Source: Desulfobacca acetoxidans
GTDB taxonomy: Bacteria > Desulfobacterota > Desulfobaccia > Desulfobaccales > 0-14-0-80-60-11
Length of the DNA: 22,585 bases
Direction: 5' to 3'
NCBI GenBank assembly: GCA_022736495.1
Contig: DZCR01000041.1
Location: 1 to 22,585, forward strand
Shown in pieces: positions 16,238-22,585 of the stretch. The stretch's first letter is position 1. The number at the start of each line of letters is the position of its first letter. The notes under the pieces are model-generated. The model did no database searches. It was given only the letters and a program-made list of their open reading frames with translations, and had not been told where the DNA came from. A program made the translations under genes and the position numbers.

Positions 16238-17983
16238 TTATTCGGTCTCCACTGGCGGATATTGTAACTGAGCCCACCAGCGGGGGTCGAGGTCCGGGAA
16301 GACGTCATCGCGCTCCCGGCACAGGTGAAGAAAATTCCAGTCTTCCGACGGCAGGTCGCGTTCAGCGGCATAGCGCCGGGTCATGGCCGCCAAGCGGCGA
16401 AAATCGTCATTGTGGACGGTCAACCGAAGCTCGGCGTAATCCCGGGCGCTGAAGGTGCTGATCAAAAACTGCCAGTCCGAACTCTCCAAGAGAAACAGGG
16501 AGCGGCCGCACTGCTTCAGCAGGTCTTGTAAGCGGGGGTCGGGGTCGTCGGCCCAGAGCCGGGCCATTGCTTCCATATCGGCTTCCGCGGCATAGACGTG
16601 GCGCCAGGTCCAGTCATTCATTTCATTGAGCCAGATCCAATGATAGCCGCCTTCGCCCCAGGACCCCTCCGGCAGAGAAATGACCGCCCGGGGGGTCACC
16701 GCCTCCAGGATTTCGCCGCCCGGGCTTAAGCTCACCTGGGTGTGGTCGTGGAACCGGCTCAGCACCTGATAGACCCATTCGGGGCCCTCGAACCACCAGT
16801 GGCCGATGAGCTCGGTGTCATAGGGCGCCACCACCATGCCAGGCCGGCCTTCCTTTTCTTTGAAGTCGGACAAAATCCCCACCACCATGGAGACAAAATG
16901 GTCGGCCTGGTCGCGCAGCCGCCCGGCGATAAATTCGGGGTGGTAGGGTTCCTTGTCGGCCAGATCGGCCTTGGCGCTGGTCACCCGCCAGTAGCGCAGG
17001 CCCCCGGGGAAGCGCTTCTTGTGGAAATCAAGATAATTGCCGTCGCCGGGATAACCCCATTCGCCGCTCCAGACCTGGAGGCCGGTCTTGGGATCCCGGG
17101 TGAAGGCGGCCACCGGGCGCTTGGTCTCCGGGGCGGAACTCACCAGGTAAGCCTGGTAGGGGGATTTATCCTCTTCCTCCGGGCGCTCCTGGTATTGCGC
17201 GGCAAAGCGTTCCCAGAGGCGCTCCAGGGCTTCGAAGCGGTCCTTGTAAACGCCGATGGCCTTCCCGCCCTTGAGGAGATGGGAGTCAATGAAGAAATAC
17301 TTGAGGCCGTTTTCCGAGAGGAATTCCTCCACGCCTTTGCGCAGCACCGGTTCGCCGGTAAAATCCTTCAGGGGCGGGACCCAGGGATAGCGCGGCCGGT
17401 AAGCGCATTCCGGGAGCCAAAACCCCTGAGGGTCCCGGCCGAAGTGGCGGCGGTACGTCGCGGCCCCTTGCTTGACCTGGGCCTGGACCGCGGTGTCCCG
17501 GCCCAACAGGGGCAGGTAGCCGTGAGTCGCGGCGGAGGTGATGATTTCGAGGACGCCTTCATCCATCAAGCGCCGAAACGCTCTCAGCAGGTCTTCGTCA
17601 AAGTCTTCACTGAAGGCCCGGCGCAAGTCCCCGTAATGGTTTTCCCACATTAAGGCCACGGAGGCGAAGTGGTCATCTCCCAGCCGTTTAAAGGTGGCCA
17701 GATCATCTTTGGCCGCCTTGATCTTTTGGTCCAGGTAATCCTTGAACTCCTGGCGAAAGACTTTGGCCGCCAGCATTTCCGCCAGGATGGGGGTGATGCC
17801 CAGGGTAACCCCGGAGTGGCGGCCTTCGGCGCCCAGACGGTTAAAGACCTGGAGCAGGGGAATATAGGATTCGGCCGCAGCTTCGTTGAGCCAATCCATC
17901 CCGTGGGGCCAGCGGCCGTGCCCGATGACATAGGGGAGATGGGAATGCAGCACAAAGGTGAAATATCCTAACGGTTCAGCCAT
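16238..17983 (-). CDS. GH57 1,4-alpha-glucan branching enzyme
   Basis: This enzyme cuts an alpha-1,4-glucan chain and re-attaches it through alpha-1,6 branches in glycogen-like polymer. The 581-residue protein has the GH57 catalytic barrel: HSHLPYV (13-19), ATHGYLPLL (152-160), nucleophile Glu192 in GFWLPECAYRP, and acid/base Asp389 in PYDTELIGHWWFEGPEW. The helical C-terminal domain includes SWGEGGYHWIWLN and ESSDWQFLIST. The pattern is that of the Thermus/Thermococcus branching enzymes (with DUF1957) and not that of amylopullulanases, but it is longer than those near-520-residue enzymes. ATG 17983 has GGAGGA upstream. It lies downstream of pyk on the same strand with a 176-base gap that contains a REP-like hairpin. 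Together with pgm and the glgP relic it points to alpha-glucan storage. Confidence 0.93.
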   Translation of the reverse strand: MAEPLGYFTFVLHSHLPYVIGHGRWPHGMDWLNEAAAESYIPLLQVFNRLGAEGRHSGVTLGITPILAEMLAAKVFRQEFKDYLDQKIKAAKDDLATFKRLGDDHFASVALMWENHYGDLRRAFSEDFDEDLLRAFRRLMDEGVLEIITSAATHGYLPLLGRDTAVQAQVKQGAATYRRHFGRDPQGFWLPECAYRPRYPWVPPLKDFTGEPVLRKGVEEFLSENGLKYFFIDSHLLKGGKAIGVYKDRFEALERLWERFAAQYQERPEEEDKSPYQAYLVSSAPETKRPVAAFTRDPKTGLQVWSGEWGYPGDGNYLDFHKKRFPGGLRYWRVTSAKADLADKEPYHPEFIAGRLRDQADHFVSMVVGILSDFKEKEGRPGMVVAPYDTELIGHWWFEGPEWVYQVLSRFHDHTQVSLSPGGEILEAVTPRAVISLPEGSWGEGGYHWIWLNEMNDWTWRHVYAAEADMEAMARLWADDPDPRLQDLLKQCGRSLFLLESSDWQFLISTFSARDYAELRLTVHNDDFRRLAAMTRRYAAERDLPSEDWNFLHLCRERDDVFPDLDPRWWAQLQYPPVETE

Positions 17984-18080
17984 GTTGTCCTCCAGATGTA
18001 GATCCGTACCAGTCGGCGGTGAGGGGTTTTGGGGCTTTTCTTTTAACTATAAGAAGGATAATGGTCTGGTCAAGGCGCGG

Positions 18081-18114
18081 GGTAGCCAAGCACGGGTTGA
18101 AAACCTGTGCCACC
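18081..18114 (+). repeat. REP-like palindromic element, copy B
   Basis: GCACGGGTT (18090-18098) pairs with AACCTGTGC (18102-18110) through eight Watson-Crick pairs and one G-U pair. An outer arm GGTAGC (18081-18086) faces GCCACC (18109-18114) with one mismatch and a small bulge. Its right arm CCTGTGCCACCATT is identical to copy A at 14874-14887. It lies in the pyk/branching-enzyme gap and may stabilise or attenuate the shared transcript. Confidence 0.45.
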
Positions 18115-18159
18115 ATTGCCAAAAGGGGCGGCGCGGAGGTCGGCCCCAGCGGCCGCTGA

Positions 18160-19593
18160 TCAGGAAATGACATCCGCTTTGATCAGGTTGGTGCTGCCTT
18201 TGGTGCCGATGGGGGTGCCGGTGGTGATAATGACCCGGTCCCCGTGGTTGAGCATCCCGGCCTTGAGGGCGGCTTCCTCCACCACCTGGAGCATATGGTC
18301 CGTGTCCCGAATGGGCGGGGTCAAAAGCGGGAAAACTCCCCAAGAGAGGCAGAGCCGACGCCAGGTATCTTGGCGGGGCGTCACCGCCACGATGGGGGTG
18401 CGGGGGCGAAACCGGCTGATGAGCCGGGCGGTGCCGCCATATTCGGTATTGGTGAGAATGGCCTGGGCCTCCAGATCCATGGCCATCTCGCAGGCCGCAT
18501 AGCTGATGGCCTCGGTGATTTCCTGGCGCCCCGCAGGGGCCCGGGTGCGGAGCCAGTCGGTGTGGGGAAAATGCGCCTCGGTAACCCGACTGACGCGATC
18601 CAGAAATTTTACCGCCTCCACGGGAAATTGCCCGGCAGCGGTCTCTTCCGAGAGCATGACCGCATCGGTGCCATCCAAGATGGCGTTGGCCACGTCCGTA
18701 GCTTCGGCCCGGCTGGGCCGGGAGTGGTTCACCATGGAAAGGAGCATCTGGGTGGCGGTGATGACCGGTTTGCCCGCCCTATTGCTCGCGGCGATGATTT
18801 CCTTCTGGATGACGGGAACCTGTTCCAGGGGAATCTCCACCCCCAGGTCTCCCCGGGCCACCATGATGGCGTCCGCCTCCTGGATAATTTCTTCGAGGCA
18901 GCTTAAGGCCTCGTGTTTTTCGATCTTGGCGATGATGGGGATGCCGGAGCCCAGATTGTGCATAAACGCCCGGGCCTCCAGAACATCCTGGGGCGAGCGC
19001 ACATACGACAGGGCGATGAAGTCCACGTTCTGGGCAATGCCGAAACGCAGGTCTTCCCGGTCTTTTTCCGTAAACGCCTCCAGCGACAGGGAATGCATGG
19101 GGAAACTGATCCCGACATGGGACCGTAAATCCCCACCCACCATCACCCGGCATTTGAGGGCCTGGCCGGTCTTGGACTCCACCTTGAGTTCGATGTTGCC
19201 GTCGGCCAGCAAGATTGGCATTCCCACCGGAGTTTCGGAGATAATTTGGGGATAATCCACCATAACTCCAGTTTCACCTTCCGGTAATTCTTGTAAGGGG
19301 ACGGCGCTGAGGCAAAACGCCTCACCGTCGAGTAATTTTACCTCACCTCCGGGCACCTCCCCGATGCGCATCTTCGGGCCGGAGAGATCTTGCAGGATGG
19401 CCAGCGGCCTTTTGGTTAAAGCGGCTAAATCCCGGAGGCGCTGGATCCGGGCCCCGTGCTCCTCATGGGTGCCGTGAGAAAAATTAAGACGGGCGACATT
19501 CATACCGGCCTCCAAAAGCTGGGGCAGGATGTCCCCGTCACTGGCCGGTCCTATGGTGCAAACGATCTTGGTACGGCGTTGGTCACGCAACAC
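18160..19593 (-). CDS. pyk: Pyruvate kinase
   Basis: Pyruvate kinase transfers phosphate from phosphoenolpyruvate to ADP in the last step of glycolysis. The 477-residue product has the full bacterial length. Motifs seen in order are RRTKIVCTIGPAS at the start, GMNVARLNFSHG, DLSGPKMRIGE (DLQGPKIR in many relatives), IIAKIEKHEAL with the catalytic Lys (the PROSITE-type signature), MVARGDLGVEIPLE, and GKPVITATQMLLSM with RAEATDVANAILDGTDAVMLS completing the active site. The allosteric C-terminal domain ends with ITTGTPIGTKGSTNLIKA. The start is GTG 19593, with AAGGAG about eight bases upstream. A divergent promoter region shared with the zinc-ribbon gene lies above it. The GH57 gene follows 176 bases downstream. 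Confidence 0.97.
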   Translation of the reverse strand: MLRDQRRTKIVCTIGPASDGDILPQLLEAGMNVARLNFSHGTHEEHGARIQRLRDLAALTKRPLAILQDLSGPKMRIGEVPGGEVKLLDGEAFCLSAVPLQELPEGETGVMVDYPQIISETPVGMPILLADGNIELKVESKTGQALKCRVMVGGDLRSHVGISFPMHSLSLEAFTEKDREDLRFGIAQNVDFIALSYVRSPQDVLEARAFMHNLGSGIPIIAKIEKHEALSCLEEIIQEADAIMVARGDLGVEIPLEQVPVIQKEIIAASNRAGKPVITATQMLLSMVNHSRPSRAEATDVANAILDGTDAVMLSEETAAGQFPVEAVKFLDRVSRVTEAHFPHTDWLRTRAPAGRQEITEAISYAACEMAMDLEAQAILTNTEYGGTARLISRFRPRTPIVAVTPRQDTWRRLCLSWGVFPLLTPPIRDTDHMLQVVEEAALKAGMLNHGDRVIITTGTPIGTKGSTNLIKADVIS

Positions 19594-19702
19594 GGTCAGT
19601 CTCCTTTGTGCTCGTTAACGAACTGGAGCAGAGGGATATGTTTCACAGTCTATGGGGAAAAAACCACAACTTATCCTTAAAGAATTGCAAAAATTATCGC
19701 AT

Positions 19703-19731
19703 AAAATAAAATTCTTGGGGCCTATTGACAA
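19703..19731 (-). promoter_or_regulatory. Predicted pyk promoter, overlapping a divergent TTGACA
   Basis: On the minus strand, TTGTCA (complement of 19726-19731) is followed by 17 bases and TATTTT (complement of 19703-19708). On the plus strand the same bases read TTGACA (19725-19730), a perfect -35 hexamer pointing toward the zinc-ribbon gene. Its -10 partner is less clear (TAACTT at 19747-19752). The stretch 19660-19790 is strongly AT-rich against a GC-rich background. Confidence 0.42.
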
Positions 19732-19826
19732 ATTACTCATTAAAATTAACTTATTACGAATAAGTAGCCAACATAAGGCTTTTAGGCATACATGTTGCAA
19801 TATGTGACGCAAGGGGGAGATTGATT

Positions 19827-20027
19827 ATGCCTATTTATGAGTATCAATGTGTCGATTGCAGTGGCCGGGACCAGCGGGTGGCCGGTCTGGATGATCACAC
19901 CGCCCTCTGCACTCAATGCGGCGGCCTGATGCTGCGGCTGGACGAAGATGTCTTCAAGCCCTATTTTGAGGAAGTATTGCCTCAGGCCTGGCCGGAGACC
20001 CAAACCAAGACCAAGGCTTTTCTGTAG
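19827..20027 (+). CDS. Small FmdB-like zinc-ribbon protein
   Basis: This 66-residue protein begins MPIYEYQC, the standard opening of FmdB-type putative regulatory zinc ribbons. Its two CxxC knuckles are C8-VD-C11 and C28-TQ-C31, followed by GG. The acidic C-terminal tail FKPYFEEVLPQAW is not part of the ribbon. ATG 19827 lies about seven bases after a strong GGGGGAG (19813-19819). A TTG at 19821 is too close to that site. It is a single-gene unit, divergent from pyk and closed by a strong terminator. Function is unknown; the family name comes from an amidase regulator and should not be read as proof of that role. Confidence 0.85.
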   Translation: MPIYEYQCVDCSGRDQRVAGLDDHTALCTQCGGLMLRLDEDVFKPYFEEVLPQAWPETQTKTKAFL

Positions 20028-20048
20028 TTTGGGTCGCAAAGGCCGCTG

Positions 20049-20080
20049 AAAGCCCCTCGGTAGAGGGGCTTTTGCAATTT
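20049..20080 (+). terminator. Rho-independent terminator of the zinc-ribbon gene
   Basis: A perfect 10-bp stem AAAGCCCCTC (20049-20058) / GAGGGGCTTT (20063-20072) with a GGTA loop is followed by T, GCAA and further T-rich sequence. It starts 22 bases after the stop. Confidence 0.88.
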
Positions 20081-20495
20081 TGCTTTTGTGAAATATTTCA
20101 CTAACTTCCCTCCAAAAGACCGTTCCCTTTTTGCTTCCGCTCGCGAGAAGGGCATTATCAAAATAGTAATGAATTTCCTCTGAACCAAGGAATTTTTATC
20201 TCTTTGAGAATTTTGCCAGGCCTCGCGCCGCGCTCTTAAGGACGCCGCCCCCGCAGCACTAGTGTGTTGCTCCCTACATCACTTTTTCCATAATTCCTGC
20301 CATGAATGGAAGCATAGAGCCAATGCTGTTAACTTATAGCATATGCCAAAAGAGCCTCTTGCAAAATTCATATTGAGCTTAAATAAATTCAGGTTTTTCC
20401 TTACCGCCGGGGGCCTGGCAAGGTTAGAGATTTTAAAGATATGATCCCCTACCATTAGCGGTTCCCCGGCTTTTGTGATAAGGTCTAGTCCCAAA
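20081..20495. other. Long gap before the PHP-helicase gene
   Basis: No gene is called in these 415 bases. A minus-strand frame of 88 codons spans the right part and runs into the PHP gene start, but it has no family match or ribosome-binding site that I can see. AT-rich stretches at 20330-20440 may include the promoter of the downstream gene, but no box pair stands out. Confidence 0.35.
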
Positions 20496-22585
20496 ATGGA
20501 AGTCATTGCCGACCTGCATATCCATTCACACTTCTCCATTGCCACCGGCCGGGAAGCCGACCTGGAACACCTGGACCTTTGGGGCCGCTACAAGGGGCTG
20601 CAGGTGGTGGGCGCCGGTGACTGCACCCACCCCCAGTGGCTGGCCGAACTGGCCGGTAAACTGGAACAGGCTGCGCCGGGGATGTACACCCTCAAACCTG
20701 AACTGGCCCTGCCGCTGAACCTCAGGGGACCCAGTTGGGAGGAGGTGCCACCGGTCAACTTCGTGATCACCGGTGAAGTTAGCACAATTTATAAAAAGGA
20801 CGGCCGGGTCCGCAAGGTCCACCTGCTCCTGGTCCTCCCCGACCTGGAGGCCGCCCAAAGAGTCTCTGAGCGCCTGGGCCGACTGGGAAACGTCGCTTCG
20901 GACGGACGCCCCATCCTGGGTCTTGACGCCAGGTTCGTGCTGGAGTTGGTCCTGGAAATCGCTCCTGAGGCGCTGGTGATACCGGCCCACATCTGGACTC
21001 CGTGGTTTTCGGTCTTGGGCAGCAAGAGCGGCTTCGATTCCCTGGAGGAGTGCTTCGAAGAAAACACCGCCCACATTTATGCGGTGGAAACCGGGCTGTC
21101 CTCCGACCCTCCCATGAACTGGCGGGTCTCCGGCCTGGACCGCTTCGCACTGGTGTCCAACTCCGACGCCCACTCTCCTCAGAAACTGGCCCGGGAGGCC
21201 AATATTTTCCGCGTCGCTGCTACTTATCCCGATCTGGCCCAGGCCATACGGACCCGGGAGGGGTTGGGGGGAACCATTGAATTCTTTCCCCAGGAAGGCA
21301 AGTACCACCTGGACGGCCACCGGCAATGCGGTTTAAGACTGGCGCCGGAAGAGGCTAACCGTCTGAACGGTCTCTGTCCCCGTTGCGGCAAGCCTCTGAC
21401 CTTGGGGGTGGCGCACCGCGTCCTGGATCTGGCCGACCGCCATAACGGGGAGCGCCCGGAGGCAGCCCCGCCCTTTGAGTCCCTCATCGCGCTGCCGGAA
21501 ATTCTCAGCGAGGTGCTGGGGCCCGGCCCCGCCAGCAAAAAAGTGCGTCAGGCCTACTTTCGGCTTCTGGAAAGACTAGGGCCGGAATTGGCCATCCTGC
21601 GGCGCGTGCCTCTGGACATCCTGGCCCGGGAGGGGGGGGTCCTGCTGGCCCACGGCATTGACCGGATGCGCCGGGGAGAGGTGCAAATCGCGGGTGGCTA
21701 TGATGGAGCCTATGGCGAGATTTGCCTCTTTACCCCGGCAGAACGCGTTAGCCTGCAAGGTCAAACAGCCTTTTTCGATCCAATTTCGCAATCTTCTCAA
21801 AGTCCGATTCGGGACAATCTATTATCAAATCAGACTGTTTCTGATCAAATTAAAGTAATGTCTCTGGCTCATCTGGACATGGGGGTTGAGGCCGATCCCC
21901 TGCTGGCGGGCTTGAATGCCGCCCAGAGGAAGGCGGTGGTGCACCAGGGAGCGCCCCTCATCGTCCAGGCCGGGCCGGGCACCGGCAAAACCCGCGCTCT
22001 GACTCACCGCCTGGCTTACCTGGTCTCCCGGCGAGGGGTGGACCCGGGGAAAATTCTGGCCCTCACCTTTACCCGGCAGGCCAGCGGCGAGATGAACGAG
22101 CGCATCGACCGCCTGCTGGCCGGAACGCCCGGCCGGTCTCACCTGACCATCAAGACCTTCCACGCTTTAGGCCAGCAGATTCTTAACGAGCATCAGGCCC
22201 CCGGTCGAGGCGTGGCGGATGAAGAGCTGCGGCGCACTCTTATCCGGGAGAGCTCCCGAGCGCACCACCTGCCCTTTGTCGAGCTGGAGAAGCAGATCAC
22301 CGGATGGAAACAATCCCTTACCTACCCTTCTGATCTCACCGCGCCCAAGCCGGGCCGCCAAATAAAGCTGTGGACCCCCATTGCCGGGAACGAGCCACTG
22401 GCCGAACCCCGGTATGTCCTGGCCTTTGCCGCTTACGAGGCTGCGCTCAGCCGGGAGAACCTCTGGGATTATGAAGATCTCATCGCGCAGCCGGCCCTGC
22501 TCTTGGCCCGGGACCCGGCGATCCGGGAGGCTTATCGGACCCGTTTCCCCCACGTGCTGGTGGACGAATACCAGGATTTGAACGA
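20496..22585 (+). CDS. Endonuclease Q-like PHP nuclease fused to UvrD/Rep helicase (3' end outside window)
   Basis: The frame runs open from ATG 20496 to the window end (696 codons). Residues 1-about 420 look like the TIGR00375/endonuclease Q family. PHP metal-site residues appear as DLHIHSH (Asp6, His8, His10), Asp42/His45 in GAGDCTHP, Glu94 in ITGEV, His109, His165 in PAHIWTPW, Glu198, and Asp224/His226 in SNSDAHSP. A zinc-finger-like segment follows (Cys278, Cys294, Cys297, perhaps His275), with the typical TLGVAHRVLDLADR. EndoQ nicks DNA 5' of deaminated bases. After an AT-rich linker (about 429-456), a superfamily 1 helicase begins: LNAAQRKAV (Q-motif), Walker A GPGTGKT (493-499), motif Ia ALTFTRQASGEM, Ib IKTFHALG and motif II VDEYQD (Asp690, Glu691). 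Later helicase motifs lie beyond the window. The ribosome-binding site is weak (AAGG, 12 bases upstream). Calling it EndoQ and not just PHP is inference from motifs. Confidence 0.88.
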   Translation, partial: MEVIADLHIHSHFSIATGREADLEHLDLWGRYKGLQVVGAGDCTHPQWLAELAGKLEQAAPGMYTLKPELALPLNLRGPSWEEVPPVNFVITGEVSTIYKKDGRVRKVHLLLVLPDLEAAQRVSERLGRLGNVASDGRPILGLDARFVLELVLEIAPEALVIPAHIWTPWFSVLGSKSGFDSLEECFEENTAHIYAVETGLSSDPPMNWRVSGLDRFALVSNSDAHSPQKLAREANIFRVAATYPDLAQAIRTREGLGGTIEFFPQEGKYHLDGHRQCGLRLAPEEANRLNGLCPRCGKPLTLGVAHRVLDLADRHNGERPEAAPPFESLIALPEILSEVLGPGPASKKVRQAYFRLLERLGPELAILRRVPLDILAREGGVLLAHGIDRMRRGEVQIAGGYDGAYGEICLFTPAERVSLQGQTAFFDPISQSSQSPIRDNLLSNQTVSDQIKVMSLAHLDMGVEADPLLAGLNAAQRKAVVHQGAPLIVQAGPGTGKTRALTHRLAYLVSRRGVDPGKILALTFTRQASGEMNERIDRLLAGTPGRSHLTIKTFHALGQQILNEHQAPGRGVADEELRRTLIRESSRAHHLPFVELEKQITGWKQSLTYPSDLTAPKPGRQIKLWTPIAGNEPLAEPRYVLAFAAYEAALSRENLWDYEDLIAQPALLLARDPAIREAYRTRFPHVLVDEYQDLN

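Noticed and set aside
16742..17653. 303-codon open frame on the plus strand
   Set aside because: It lies wholly antisense to the GH57 branching enzyme, whose motifs are intact. The translation is rich in Gly, Ala, Val and His, as expected from a GC-rich antisense frame.
18147..18158. Perfect 12-bp palindrome CAGCGGCCGCTG beside the pyk stop as a terminator
   Set aside because: It has no loop and no T run on the minus strand, so it is not a plausible intrinsic terminator. A GC-rich palindrome of this size can occur by chance.
20279..20545. 88-codon minus-strand frame before the PHP gene
   Set aside because: It overlaps the PHP gene's start and conserved DLHIHSH motif, shows no ribosome-binding site and resembles no family I know.
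20526..21326. 266-codon minus-strand frame
   Set aside because: Antisense to the PHP domain, whose metal-site residues are all readable on the plus strand.

Overview
The window comes from a GC-rich Gram-negative bacterium. LpxC shows that it makes lipid A, and the export operon ends in an outer-membrane lipoprotein. Gene content (SelB, a TIGR03790-type secreted protein, a GH57 glucan branching enzyme, a PHP-UvrD fusion) and protein flavour suggest a Desulfobacterota (deltaproteobacterial) relative, possibly near Desulfobacca. That placement is inference from gene content only.

Layout. 1-3602 (+): selB, lacking only its first few codons, then a secreted TIGR03790-family protein with a long helical insertion. 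3618-4620 (+): a well-formed sigma70 promoter and a solitary tatC with an enlarged first periplasmic loop. 4821-8143 (-): a pgm-pgi operon. Directly upstream of pgm lies a decayed C-terminal piece of a glycogen phosphorylase gene, so the operon probably once read glgP-pgm-pgi. 8565-13769 (+): a tightly overlapping five-gene operon encoding a CecR-like TetR regulator, a DevC/MacB-type permease, a DevA-type ATPase, a membrane fusion protein and a NodT/TolC-type outer-membrane factor. A 27-bp palindrome sits over the regulator's own leader. 14054-14800 (+): a YkgJ-type cysteine-cluster protein with a perfect inverted repeat on its putative -10. 14921-15982 (-): lpxC with a clear promoter and intrinsic terminator. 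16238-19593 (-): pyruvate kinase followed by a GH57 branching enzyme. 19827-20072 (+): a small zinc-ribbon protein and its terminator. 20496-22585 (+): a long gene, cut by the window end, fusing an endonuclease Q-like PHP nuclease to a UvrD/Rep helicase.

How the genes work together. Pgm, Pgi, Pyk and the branching enzyme form a sugar-phosphate/alpha-glucan theme (glucose-1-P to glucose-6-P to fructose-6-P, lower glycolysis, glucan branching). The glgP relic suggests that the local glucan-breakdown step has been lost or moved. The five-gene operon encodes a complete tripartite ABC exporter with its own regulator. The most unusual protein is the EndoQ-UvrD fusion, which suggests that incision at damaged (deaminated) bases is coupled to DNA unwinding. 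No tRNA, rRNA, CRISPR array, insertion sequence or prophage gene was recognised.
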